64,000 bases of DNA from Burkholderia mayonis (GCF_001523745.2 NZ_CP013386.1:434001-498000), one strand, 5' to 3'; shown: positions 1 to 7,484, numbered from the stretch's first letter. Made by a program: numbers and translations. The notes: generated from the letters alone by a model not told the origin.

Positions 1-291
1 CTCGAAAACGAGAAGGGCAAGGCGGCGGAGAAGAGCCACGAGAAGGCGCGCCTCGCGATCCGCGATCGCCTGACACAGCTCGCGCCGATCTTCCTGAAGA
101 ACAAGTACATGCTCGGTGAAGAGTTCTCGATGCTCGACGTCGCGATCGCGCCGCTGTTGTGGCGTCTCGACCACTACGGGATCGATCTGTCGAAGAACGC
201 CGCGCCGCTGATGAAGTATGCAGAGCGGATCTTCAGCCGTCCTGCCTATATCGAAGCGCTGACGCCGTCCGAAAAGGTTATGCGTCGTTAA
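1..291 (+). CDS. sspA: Stringent starvation protein A, C-terminal part
   Basis: This is the last 96 codons of a GST-fold protein; the start lies left of the window. SspA binds RNA polymerase and helps remodel transcription during starvation and acid stress. The visible part is the all-helical GST C-terminal domain, with the segment MLDVAIAPLLWRLDHYGIDL followed by a RIFSRPAYIEALTPSEK tail typical of SspA. It ends at TAA, 69 bases before sspB, the usual sspA-sspB order in proteobacteria. Function is inferred from the family and from the sspB neighbour; the thioredoxin-like N-terminal domain is not visible. Confidence 0.93.
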   Translation, partial: LENEKGKAAEKSHEKARLAIRDRLTQLAPIFLKNKYMLGEEFSMLDVAIAPLLWRLDHYGIDLSKNAAPLMKYAERIFSRPAYIEALTPSEKVMRR

Positions 292-360
292 GCTGTATGT
301 GACTGGGGAGCGGATGCGGCGGCGCGACGTCGCCGCATCCGCTTCTGTTCGAGGATGGCG

Positions 361-885
361 ATGCAAGAGATTTCCACGAAGCCGTATCTGCTGCGCGCGC
401 TGTACGAGTGGTGCACGGATAACGGATATACGCCGCACATTGCGGTGCGGGTCGACAAGTCGACGCGCGTGCCGCGGCAGTTCGTGCGCGACGGCGAGAT
501 CGTGTTGAACATCAGCTTCGAGGCGACGAGCCAGTTGCAGATGGGCAACGAATGGATCGAGTTCACTGCGCGGTTCTCGGGCAAGGCGCACAAGATCGAG
601 GTGCCGATTGCGAATGTGCTCGCGATCTACGCGCGCGAGAACGGTCAGGGGATGGCGTTTCAGGTCGACGTCGTCGCGGAGGCTGGCGACGATGGCGGCG
701 GCGAGGCGCTTGCCGCTGCGGACGATGGCGACGACGTCGGTGGGCAGGCCGCAGTGACCGATGGCGCGCGGGGCGCAGCGGACGCGGCGCCGGAATCCGG
801 CGATCGCGCGGACGAACCGCCGAAGTCCGATGGCGACGGCGATCGCGCGAAAGGCGGCCGGCCTCGCCTCAAGATTGTGAAATGA
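361..885 (+). CDS. sspB: ClpXP adaptor / stringent starvation protein B
   Basis: SspB tethers ssrA-tagged and some other substrates to the ClpX unfoldase. The 174-residue product begins MQEISTKPYLLRALYEWCTD, and its first ~105 residues form the conserved substrate-binding fold (VDKSTRVPRQFV, LNISFEATSQL, IPIANVLAIYARENGQGM-like segments). A long acidic Ala/Gly/Asp linker follows, and a short basic tail (GGRPRLKIVK) is the ClpX-binding peptide. I chose the ATG at 361 over the one at 355 because a GAGG at 351-354 touches the first ATG but lies 6 bases from the second. It is probably co-transcribed with sspA. Confidence 0.95.
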   Translation: MQEISTKPYLLRALYEWCTDNGYTPHIAVRVDKSTRVPRQFVRDGEIVLNISFEATSQLQMGNEWIEFTARFSGKAHKIEVPIANVLAIYARENGQGMAFQVDVVAEAGDDGGGEALAAADDGDDVGGQAAVTDGARGAADAAPESGDRADEPPKSDGDGDRAKGGRPRLKIVK

Positions 886-905
886 GGTAGAATGTTCGGC
901 TCAAC

Positions 906-981
<76 letters not shown>

Positions 982-987
982 AATCCC

Positions 988-1021
988 ATGCGGGTTCCAG
1001 AAATGGGGCCCGCATTTTTTT
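988..1021 (+). terminator. Rho-independent terminator of the tRNA gene
   Basis: ATGCGGG (988-994) pairs with CCCGCAT (1009-1015), and a run of T follows at 1015-1021. It sits 6 bases after the tRNA CCA end. Confidence 0.8.
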
Positions 1022-1051
1022 GTTCTACAAAAAAGCGCTTGTTCTACAAAA
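1021..1051. repeat. Pair of 12-bp direct repeats upstream of the endonuclease gene
   Basis: TGTTCTACAAAA occurs at 1021-1032 and again at 1040-1051, repeat starts 19 bases apart, with AGCGCT between them. Each copy is partly self-complementary (TTTTG...CAAAA for the first). The pair lies 27 bases upstream of the start at 1078, so it could be a regulator site for the endonuclease. That role is inference. Confidence 0.5.
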
Positions 1052-1077
1052 CGGGCGCGCAAAGGGGCCGACGGGGC

Positions 1078-1959
1078 ATGGTAACGAGACATCGAGATCC
1101 AATCTTCGCGACGTATGAAGCCATGCGGCGTCAGGCTCGCAATGGCTACCTTACAGCCGCAACCGGGGACGCCGTCGCGGCGACATACCACGCTGCGCTT
1201 GATGTCCTCAGTCGATACCAGCGGGTTCAAGTGACTTCAAGGGTTGCTGGAAAGCAATACGACGCCTTCGAAAGCGACGAAAAGCTCAGCCGACCCATCA
1301 ATCGCGCACTGTATGACCCGCGCCCCGAGAGGTGGACGGAACTGCGGGCTGCATTGGACGATGCTGAAAATACGCCCCTTCCGGCCGCCGAAGAGATCAC
1401 GAAGACCCTCTATTCGATGGCCATCTCCTTCTGTGCGGCCATCGATCTTCTAAAGAGGGGCGACCAAAAGACCCCTGGAACGTACTTCGAATATTTTGTG
1501 GCGTTCTTCTTCGCTTGGCGAGTTCGTACCGAGCCTCAAAACCGTATCCAGGTACTCAACATCGACGACGAGAACACCGAGTTGCCGACGGACTATCTTT
1601 TCAATTTGGGGCGAGGCCAGCGCAAGTTCCACATGCCTATCAAAACCTCCACGCGTGAACGGGCAATCATGCTATGGGCTCACCAGCGACTGCTTGACGG
1701 GGTCTACGGGACTGAACGATTCATGGGCACGCCGGTGCTTCTCGCTGAAACGAAAATGGACAGCGAGCGACGTGAAGTGACTGAGATATGCACACCGGAG
1801 CAATGGCGTCTGTATCAGATGTACATAGCTCGACTGCAACGAATTTATTATCTTGACATGCCGACAGCCTACGGCGCATTGGCGAACCAGTTCCCGCCAT
1901 TACACGTGCGGCCCTTCGGCCAATTCTTTCACGAGTGGAACAACTTGGCACCGGTTTAA
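1078..1959 (+). CDS. Putative type II restriction endonuclease
   Basis: No family is recognised with certainty. The assignment rests on its convergent position 13 bases from a DNA methyltransferase gene and on a plausible nuclease core. The product has 293 residues. After a helical N-terminal half, TYFEYFVAFFFAWRV (136-150) precedes a PTDYLF strand (Asp172) and a PIKTS strand (Lys189), resembling a PD-(D/E)xK fold in which the last acidic residue is displaced, as in some restriction enzymes. I chose the ATG at 1078 because AAGGGG at 1062-1067 lies upstream at good spacing and the frame above it runs into the tRNA terminator. An operator-like repeat pair precedes it. Confidence 0.6.
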   Translation: MVTRHRDPIFATYEAMRRQARNGYLTAATGDAVAATYHAALDVLSRYQRVQVTSRVAGKQYDAFESDEKLSRPINRALYDPRPERWTELRAALDDAENTPLPAAEEITKTLYSMAISFCAAIDLLKRGDQKTPGTYFEYFVAFFFAWRVRTEPQNRIQVLNIDDENTELPTDYLFNLGRGQRKFHMPIKTSTRERAIMLWAHQRLLDGVYGTERFMGTPVLLAETKMDSERREVTEICTPEQWRLYQMYIARLQRIYYLDMPTAYGALANQFPPLHVRPFGQFFHEWNNLAPV

Positions 1960-1967
1960 CCGGTGCC
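1947..1967. terminator. Hairpin between convergent endonuclease and methyltransferase genes
   Basis: GGCACCGG (1947-1954) and CCGGTGCC (1960-1967) form a perfect 8-bp stem with loop TTTAA, which contains the endonuclease stop codon. It could end transcription from both sides, but no strong T-run follows on either strand. Confidence 0.5.
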
Positions 1968-1972
1968 TCGGA

Positions 1973-2875
1973 TTATTTGCGAGCCCTCTTTTTTGCTTTG
2001 GGCTTGCGATAGACCATAAAGTAAGAATGATTTTTGCGCGCGTGGTATTGCTTCGTCTTTAGCCTTGAAACTCCCGGGCGTCCAGTCTGGACCACGACGA
2101 ACAAGTCTTCCGTAACAAAACCACGTTTCTCAAGCTCGATCGTGATCTCCACGTGTGTCAGGCGTTGGCGATTCGTGCATACCTCGTCCTGACATTTAAC
2201 GATATAGATACCGTCCGGCTTAAGAACTCTCATGGCTTCGCGGGCAGAGCGGAAGTAGAGATCAAGCACCGCCTCGTGATATTTCGGTGGCTTGCCGTTT
2301 GTCTCTTCCCAAATCTGCTGAACTACATCGTGGTCCTGTTCGGCGTTGTTTGCGTAATAGTTCTCAAAATTTTGATGACCGTTATGCGCGGTCCCGCCGG
2401 GCGTATGCATATACGGCGGATCAAAAACCACGGCGTCCATTGACTCATCGCCATAAGGTAGTTTTCTGCTATCAATGCCACCACGAACAAATTCTGGGAT
2501 CCCCGTTTTCTTTAGGTCCGAAAAATAAATTTCGTATTCCTCAAGGTCAACATTTTTCCAAAAAACGCCTCTCCCGTATGTCACATCGGCAATAACCGAC
2601 CCCGGAGCAACATAGAGTTCGAGGACGTTCGGAAATACAGCGTCATTCGAATCAACGTAGGCAGAGTGCACCAAATCATTGGTAGCAACGCCGGTATTGA
2701 CCCGATCGGTTTTCTTGCTCTTTTTCGCTGCTGGCTTTAGAGCAGCTTCAACATCGATAACATCCGAATGGCGCAGCTCAAAATTAGCCACGTCGAGGCT
2801 TGATGACATTATGAATTCGTCAGTAAAAGGTGCGAGGAACGCTATGTTTCGGAACTTACTGGTTCGCGGGCTCAT
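1973..2875 (-). CDS. DNA methyltransferase (N4-cytosine or N6-adenine type)
   Basis: This 300-residue enzyme methylates DNA exocyclic amino groups using S-adenosylmethionine. The SAM-binding motif I is the unusual segment VIADVTYGRGVFW, and the catalytic motif IV is DPPYMHTPGG (AVVFDPPY context). A later strand VLKPDGIYIVKC fits the conserved beta-sheet. A Lys/Arg-rich tail (KPKAKKRARK) ends the protein. The start at 2875 overlaps the upstream HTH gene by 20 bases, so the two are probably translationally coupled. It should protect the host from the convergent endonuclease; specificity cannot be read from sequence. Confidence 0.85.
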   Translation of the reverse strand: MSPRTSKFRNIAFLAPFTDEFIMSSSLDVANFELRHSDVIDVEAALKPAAKKSKKTDRVNTGVATNDLVHSAYVDSNDAVFPNVLELYVAPGSVIADVTYGRGVFWKNVDLEEYEIYFSDLKKTGIPEFVRGGIDSRKLPYGDESMDAVVFDPPYMHTPGGTAHNGHQNFENYYANNAEQDHDVVQQIWEETNGKPPKYHEAVLDLYFRSAREAMRVLKPDGIYIVKCQDEVCTNRQRLTHVEITIELEKRGFVTEDLFVVVQTGRPGVSRLKTKQYHARKNHSYFMVYRKPKAKKRARK

Positions 2876-3086
2876 GTGCCGTGATCTCCGCAACGAACTT
2901 CCAAAGGTGTTCAGGCATAGCTCTGTGTCCCTTTGATTCTGTTGGTAGAAGCCAGTTATCCAATGCACGGCGTTTAGCTCCAATACGCGTAGCGAACTGG
3001 TTGCGCGTCATTTGCAACGCTTCCATCGCACCGCGAAGAAAGTCTTGTTGGGAACACGGGGCATCCATAGCAAAGGCGCGAGCCAT
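2856..3086 (-). CDS. Small HTH regulator upstream of the methyltransferase
   Basis: A 76-residue protein with a helix-turn-helix-like core (MTRNQFATRIGAKRRALDNW), of the XRE-like kind used by controller proteins and phage repressors. It overlaps the methyltransferase start by 20 bases, and a perfect 8-bp inverted repeat lies 8-26 bases upstream of its start. That arrangement suggests autoregulation of a restriction-modification operon. No Shine-Dalgarno is visible before the ATG at 3086, and a TATA-like box lies close to it, so a leaderless transcript is possible. A phage or toxin-antitoxin regulator is the alternative. Confidence 0.65.
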   Translation of the reverse strand: MARAFAMDAPCSQQDFLRGAMEALQMTRNQFATRIGAKRRALDNWLLPTESKGHRAMPEHLWKFVAEITAHEPANQ

Positions 3087-3093
3087 AGCTGAT

Positions 3094-3112
3094 ATATACT
3101 CGTTGAGTATAT
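3094..3112. promoter_or_regulatory. Inverted-repeat operator upstream of the HTH gene
   Basis: ATATACTC (3094-3101), a GTT centre and GAGTATAT (3105-3112) form a perfect 8-3-8 dyad immediately upstream of the regulator start. Its position over the likely -10 region suggests self-repression by the HTH protein. Confidence 0.65.
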
Positions 3113-3135
3113 CGCTTAAGAGTTTACTTGAGAAG

Positions 3136-3228
3136 TCATTTGGTCGGGTTGACGGCAACACCGCGTTTCCGAACGTAGTGCTCTGTCATGGCTTGGCTTC
3201 CGTGCCCCAACAATGCCTGTGCGCCGCT
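3136..3228 (-). pseudogene. Tyrosine integrase, C-terminal fragment
   Basis: The reverse strand encodes SGAQALLGHGSQAMTEHYVR followed by a short KRGVAVNPTK tail and a stop. This is the typical end of a phage tyrosine recombinase, with the LLGH box and the active-site Tyr in EHYVR. The reading stops making integrase sense at about 3230, where a fragment of a different integrase begins on the other strand. Its probable N-terminal part lies at 3725-3916 on the same strand. Confidence 0.7.
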
Positions 3229-3230
3229 CA

Positions 3231-3724
3231 TAGGCAAGCGGCCGGTAGCGGAAATCGATGCGCCCGAAGTCCTCACGGTCCTCAAGCGGATCGACAGTCG
3301 CGGTGCTCGTTTCACAGCCCACAAGATTCGCGGCGAGATCAGTCGCGCATTCCGCTACGGAATCAAGGAAGGCTATTGTAAGCTTGATCCGGCTCGTGAT
3401 CTGGTCAATGCCATTCCACCGGCGCAGACGACGCATTTTGCTTCGATCACGGAGCCGGCGAAGGTCGGCGCCATGCTTCGGGCGTTCGATGGCTTTTCCG
3501 GCACGTTTCCCGTCCTCTGCGCGCTCAAGCTCGCACCGATGCTGTTCACTCGACCCGGAGAGCTGCGCAAGGCCGAGTGGGCTCAATTCGATCTTGACAA
3601 GGGTGAGTGGCGGTACCTTGTGACGAAGACCTCGACTGAGCATCTGGTTCCGCTCGCGACCCAGGCCGTTCAGATCTTGCGAGAGCTCCACGCACTGACC
3701 GGTCACGGTCGCTATGTCTTCCGT
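3231..3724 (+). pseudogene. P4-type integrase, central fragment
   Basis: The forward strand encodes the middle of a P4-family integrase: the SAM-like core-binding domain (EIDAPEVLTVLKRIDSRGA, AHKIRGEISRAFRYGIKEG, LDPARDL) and the first catalytic strand region with the conserved Arg in LFTRPGELRKAEW, then TKTSTEHLVPLATQAVQIL. Homology ends near YVFRT at about 3722. The N-terminal arm-binding domain and the C-terminal H-R-Y box are missing, so it cannot be active. It lies inside, and antisense to, the broken integrase whose ends flank it. Confidence 0.75.
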
Positions 3725-3916
3725 ACGGTGAGCGGTGTCGCGAGTGACAGAATGATGAAACTCGCGCTTCGTGTACGTTCTGGTCTTGCCCGCAAGCACT
3801 GTCGTGCCGGTCAATCTGGAGCGCTTCTGTCTATCGTGGCAACGCTTGGTTCCGTCTGCGTTCGTGCGCGACCGAAAGCGCGGGATCGCTCCAGCGGTTT
3901 GTGCTCTGCGACCCAT
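3725..3916 (-). pseudogene. Probable integrase N-terminal fragment
   Basis: An ATG at 3914-3916 overlaps the stop of the DUF4224 gene by one base (TGATG), the usual coupling of DUF4224 genes to a downstream phage integrase. The product starts MGRRAQTAGAIPRFRSRTNA, basic and plausible for an integrase N-terminus, but continues without recognisable domain content. The frame then runs antisense through the P4-integrase fragment. I infer it is the N-terminal stub of the integrase whose C-terminus is at 3136-3228. The right boundary of homology inside the interval is uncertain. Confidence 0.5.
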
Positions 3917-4182
3917 CACACAGCGCCAAGGTTGAGCGATGCGGGCGAGGTGAGCTGTAGCGAGCGCGTGTGCTTCGATTCGATGATGCCCATTTGTTTG
4001 TCGTGGTAGGCGCGTGCGACCAACACGCGTCCGTGCACGTCAACGACGTGCGGCCAACCCTGTTGAGCAAGCCACAGGATTTGGCGCGCGCGTTGCGGCG
4101 TGCCGGTCAATTCACGCAGTTCTTGGCGGCCGAGATATGCGCCTGCGCCGCGCTGCGGACCGCGGCGTGGATATTCTTGCAT
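3916..4182 (-). CDS. DUF4224 family phage protein
   Basis: The 88-residue product carries LGRQELRELTGTPQRARQIL, WPHVVDVHGRVLVARAYHD and QMG, the signature of DUF4224, a small domain found just upstream of phage integrases and thought to act in integration or excision. I start at the ATG at 4182; the frame stays open 39 bases further to a TTG at 4221. No clear Shine-Dalgarno is present. Two copies of the local direct repeat lie directly upstream (4220-4236). Its integrase partner is broken, so any current role is doubtful. Confidence 0.75.
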   Translation of the reverse strand: MQEYPRRGPQRGAGAYLGRQELRELTGTPQRARQILWLAQQGWPHVVDVHGRVLVARAYHDKQMGIIESKHTRSLQLTSPASLNLGAV

Positions 4183-4219
4183 GGTGATATTCAACGCGTA
4201 AGGGGGGAACACGCAGAAC

Positions 4220-4543
4220 AACTAGTGGACTCGTGGTTTTCGCCAAAATCTCTCATAACTCTTTGATTTTTAAGGTGTGTGTGCGCTATCAATTGCCATC
4301 ATTCAGGCATGGCAACACCGACAAACTCATGGCCTAAAAAATAGGCAGCGTCTGTTACTGATGGCAAAACGCGCTCAACTCGTGGCAGTCCGTTTCGACC
4401 TATGCCTTGCCCTTCCTCGCTTTCTTTCTCTTTCTTTTTCAATGAAATAGAGAGAGAAGAGAGAAGGACGGCGGCGGCCAGCGCAAAAACCGGACTCATG
4501 GCAAAAGCGGCTCGACTAGTGGCAAATCGAGGGAGACTCGCGG
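4220..4543 (+). repeat. Direct repeats (RACTMRTGGCAAA-like) with 21-bp spacing
   Basis: Related 9- to 13-bp sites in the same orientation start at 4220, 4228, 4324, 4356, 4377, 4493, 4514 and 4535. Examples are AACTAGTGG (4220), AACTCATGG (4324), AACTCGTGGCA (4377), GACTCATGGCAAA (4493) and GACTAGTGGCAAA (4514). Three successive starts (4493, 4514, 4535) and one pair (4356, 4377) are exactly 21 bases apart, two helical turns. They lie upstream of the DUF4224-integrase genes, so arm-type integrase sites or a multi-site operator are plausible. The function is inferred. Confidence 0.6.
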
Positions 4544-4861
4544 CGGCACTCGCTTCAAGAATCAATGATTTACGAGCGGACACCGTCGAAATCCACGATT
4601 CGCGTGCGCTGCCTGCCCGGTCGCTGTGGAAAAATCCACCCACGCGGCCCCGCTTCCTCTCGGCTCGCGCTGTTGCCCGGCCGTTTCGACTCGCGGGGGG
4701 AACGGGGGGAAGTGAACCAAGCGGCGGCCGCGGGTTGGCGTGCGCCGACTGCTGCGCGCATCGGCGCACGCAGCGGAAACCCGATTTCAGGGCCGCTACG
4801 CGGCCGGAATGAACGAGGGAAGGGGCACGGCCGCACGGCGGCCGCGATGGCTGAGAGCGGG
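4237..4861. other. Gene-free interval carrying the direct repeats
   Basis: I see no supported gene here. Besides the direct repeats there is a polypyrimidine tract (about 4407-4440) followed by a polypurine tract (about 4450-4467) that could pair imperfectly. The right half is very G/C-rich. Open frames through it have low-complexity Arg/Ala/Pro composition. Confidence 0.6.
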
Positions 4862-5308
4862 TCATGCGTGCCCCCGTTCGAGTGCATCGGTCGCCAGGTC
4901 ATCGCGGATCGACACGTGCAGGCCGAACACGGCCAGGCGCTCGAGCGAAACCGGCGTGAGGTAGGGCACGCGGCGGGTGTAAATGCGGCGCTCGACTTCC
5001 TTCTCGCCGACCACGACGCCGGCGTGCTTGAGCTGCGCCTTGAACACGCGGTCGGACTTCACGGGCAGGCCGTTCCATTTGTCGCGCAGCGCGCTCGTGT
5101 GCGCGAGGTGGTCCATCACGTGGCCCGTGCGCAGCAACAGGCAGAACTCGCCGTCGACCGTATCGAAGGTGTACGGGTGTTTGTAGTTGCCGCCGTCGAT
5201 CTCCGACAGCACCGTTTCCATGATCCAGACCCACGGCTCGCGATCGGCGCTCGTCTCGGCGACGTGGCCGTTCATTTCCGCGATCAGGTCATGCGGAAAG
5301 CCGCTCGA
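4862..5308 (-). pseudogene. Phage-type protein, C-terminal fragment
   Basis: The reverse strand encodes about 148 residues with natural-looking composition, including WVWIMETVLSEIDGG, DGEFCLLLRTGHVMDHLAHT and SDRVFKAQLKHAGVV, and a clean stop. I do not recognise the family; the pattern resembles the C-terminal, possibly winged-helix end of a phage replication protein. Its apparent ATG at 5309-5311 arises at a junction with the oppositely oriented methylase fragment that starts near 5287. I therefore think the real N-terminal part is lost. It sits among other prophage fragments. Confidence 0.5.
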
Positions 5309-5543
5309 CATAGCGCGCGAGGTCGTGCGGCTCGTGCCGGCCGGCGGCGTCGTGTGCGACCTGTTTGCGGGTTCGGGTACGTTTCTCGCCGCGGCGCGCG
5401 AGGCAGGCTTGCACTGGATAGGATGCGAGACGAACGCGACGTATCACGTGATCGCGTCGGCCCGGCTCGACGCTACGACGGATGACTCAGGGGTTCAGGC
5501 AGCGCAGCAGTTAAATGAAACGATTCGGCGGACTATTGAATGA
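5287..5543 (+). pseudogene. Phage DNA methylase, C-terminal fragment
   Basis: The forward frame encodes KPLDIAREVVRLVPAGGVVC then DLFAGSGTFLAAAREAG and WIGCE, the last part of an N4/N6 DNA methylase with its SAM motif (DLFAGSGT). The catalytic DPPY-type motif, which precedes this part in such enzymes, is absent. Upstream in frame there is only antisense of the neighbouring fragment. It is a truncation product fused head-on to the fragment at 4862-5308. Confidence 0.7.
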
Positions 5544-5771
5544 TGTGATTCAATCTCAATCTAAATGGCGGCGGCAAAATATTAATTCCCATCTCCTATA
5601 ATAACGTCGGCGCCTTAGAGTCGTTAATGCGCTGGACGGGCTCATTACTATCGGGATAATTAAAAATGTAAATTTTCAGCTACGGGGCGAGCTCTATTTA
5701 ATCAGTTTCGATGCGAAATTTAATTAATTATTTCGCTAAAAAATAATGTATCACGATAAAAGAGAAGGCGC
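5544..5771. other. AT-rich spacer before the TenA-like gene
   Basis: About 230 bases of markedly AT-rich DNA, with stretches such as AAATTTAATTAATTATTTCG near 5715-5735, stand out from the G/C-rich surroundings. It probably holds the promoter of the next gene and marks foreign origin. No gene is seen. Confidence 0.6.
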
Positions 5772-6500
5772 ATGATGATGAAGCCACTCGTGACGAGGAC
5801 GCCGCGGCGTATCCAACTAGACCATCCATCGCTGGCGAAGTTAGACGTTTCCACATCGCCACCGCCAGCCAACTCGATTACTTCTCGACTCTGGGAAGCA
5901 TGCTATAGCTTGGCACAAGATGCCCTTAACTCGCCTTACATTCAAGGCATTGCTAACGGTACCTTGCCTCCCTGCAATTACGGGCAATACACAGTGCAAG
6001 ACGCAGCATACTGCGTTCGGGCAGAGCAAGATTATCGTCTGGTTGAGGCGCGCGCGAAAGAACATCATGAAGACATGCTGGCAGCTTTTGCGCAGGCTCG
6101 CTATGAAGGTTATCTGTCTTACACCGGTTCCATCATGAAGTCGTGGCACATCAAAGACATCCTAGCGATTAATCCGAACGATGCAGTAAAAGCTTATGTT
6201 GCCCATGAACACTATGTAGCCGAATTCATGGAGCCGATCTATGGCGTCGTCGCAATGATCCCCTGTGATCATCTCTGGTCATGGCTTGCGGAGACGCTTT
6301 CGCCGGATAACGTCCCGAACAACCTTTACGACTTTTGGATAAGCGATAACCAAGGTTGGAGTGGCACCTATCGCCTAGAAAATTTTGTCAACAGTTGGTT
6401 TGCAGCGCATCCTAAGCAATATGAATGGGAGTCGGCCTTGAAAGCCTACAGGGGGAGCATGCTTGGCGAGGTTGGCGACTTTCGCGTAGCCCTGGAATGA
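5772..6500 (+). CDS. TenA/PqqC-like (haem-oxygenase fold) protein
   Basis: The 242-residue product matches the TenA helical-bundle family: SPYIQGIANGTLPPCNYGQY near the N-terminus, then AYVAHEHYVAEFMEPIYGVV and AMIPCDHLWSWL, where the Cys in the PC pair corresponds to the catalytic Cys of TenA aminopyrimidine hydrolases. TenA enzymes salvage thiamin pyrimidine; relatives act on other small molecules. An unusually strong GAGAAGG lies 4 bases before the first of three ATGs. The gene is less G/C-rich than its neighbours, has no thiamin-gene neighbours, and is flanked by prophage debris, so its substrate is open. Confidence 0.7.
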   Translation: MMMKPLVTRTPRRIQLDHPSLAKLDVSTSPPPANSITSRLWEACYSLAQDALNSPYIQGIANGTLPPCNYGQYTVQDAAYCVRAEQDYRLVEARAKEHHEDMLAAFAQARYEGYLSYTGSIMKSWHIKDILAINPNDAVKAYVAHEHYVAEFMEPIYGVVAMIPCDHLWSWLAETLSPDNVPNNLYDFWISDNQGWSGTYRLENFVNSWFAAHPKQYEWESALKAYRGSMLGEVGDFRVALE

Positions 6501-6603
6501 TTGTCCAGTTCCATTACATACAGCCGAGGGCCGCATACGATGCCGATCGAATGTGGCCTCTTGCGCGATCGCATCGACGCGGTCCAACGCCGCGGTGAAC
6601 GGT

Positions 6604-7071
6604 TCAGCGGTTCAGGTGGCGTAGTAGCCGATCGCGCACGAGCTCGCGATCGGCGTCGGCGAAGCCGAGCACGACGCGGACCGGATACTGCGCGAGCGGG
6701 CCGCCCGGCTCGACGGGCGCTTTCTTGCCCTCCTGGTGGACACGTGCGATGCGCGACAGCCGTTCGTCGAAGCCGATCGCCAGGCCCGCGTCGTCAACGT
6801 CGATTCGCAGATAGCGCGCCGCGCGCAGCTTCCGAAACATCGCTTCGCGCTTGATGCGGCCGGCCTTCTCGCGCAGGCGCTTGCCGCCGCGCTTTACCTT
6901 CCGCGGCGCGTACGCCGAGCCGTCCGGATTCCGCTGCGCGGCGACGCGCGACTGCTGCGCGCGGCGCAGATCGCGGCCGAGCTCGCGCAGCATTTGACGA
7001 CGGGCGGCCGGCGATAGCTTCGCGAGCAGCGCGCCGGCCCATTTTTCGAGCGCTTGAAGATCGTTCTTCAT
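6604..7071 (-). CDS. P2-type tail completion protein (gpS family)
   Basis: The 155-residue protein belongs to the phage virion morphogenesis family (P2 gpS), which finishes the contractile tail. Diagnostic segments are LSPAARRQMLRELGRDLRRA, RVAAQRNPDGSAYAPRK and EGKKAPVEPGGPLAQYPVR. The start at 7071 overlaps the upstream gpR gene by 4 bases (ATGA), as in P2-like phages. It is intact, but the baseplate genes that should follow are missing; the sequence downstream to 6500 holds no recognisable phage gene. It is therefore a leftover of a deleted prophage. Confidence 0.85.
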   Translation of the reverse strand: MKNDLQALEKWAGALLAKLSPAARRQMLRELGRDLRRAQQSRVAAQRNPDGSAYAPRKVKRGGKRLREKAGRIKREAMFRKLRAARYLRIDVDDAGLAIGFDERLSRIARVHQEGKKAPVEPGGPLAQYPVRVVLGFADADRELVRDRLLRHLNR

Positions 7072-7484
7072 GCGAGCCACTCGTCGGCCGCGTCGTCGAT
7101 GTGCTCGACCGTCCGGTTGCCGTCGTCGTCCGTTCCGACCACGACGCTTTCCGACAGCTTCACCTTGAGCCCGAGGTCGACCGCGTTGTTCGACAGAACG
7201 TCCGCGACAAACGTGATGCCGTCGCGGCGCGCGTCCCGGTTCGTCACGAGGTCCGGCTGATTCGCGCGCGCCCACTCGACGACGGCGATCATTACGTCGT
7301 CCGCGCTGCCGATGAAGTCGCGAATGATGATCTCGCACTCGTATTCGTAGTCGAACGACGCCGTGCGCGTGCCCGTCGCTTCGATCCGGCCTTCGTTGAC
7401 GAACACGAGCAGTTGATCCGGCGACGCGTTGAGCTGCGGCAACGCGGCGACGAGCGCCGCACGCAGGCTGTTCGGCTTATTCAT
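7068..7484 (-). CDS. P2-type tail completion protein (gpR family)
   Basis: The 138-residue product starts MNKPNSLRAALVAALPQLNA and contains YECEIIIRDFIGSADDVMIA and VEWARANQPDL, typical of P2 gpR, which with gpS completes the tail. It overlaps lysC by 8 bases on the upstream side and gpS by 4 bases downstream, preserving the P2 order lysB-lysC-R-S. Confidence 0.85.
   Translation of the reverse strand: MNKPNSLRAALVAALPQLNASPDQLLVFVNEGRIEATGTRTASFDYEYECEIIIRDFIGSADDVMIAVVEWARANQPDLVTNRDARRDGITFVADVLSNNAVDLGLKVKLSESVVVGTDDDGNRTVEHIDDAADEWLA

Noticed and set aside
4299..4865. A 188-codon reverse frame over the direct-repeat region
   Set aside because: Low-complexity Arg/Pro/Ser composition, no family and no ribosome-binding site; the DNA is better explained as a site-bearing non-coding region.
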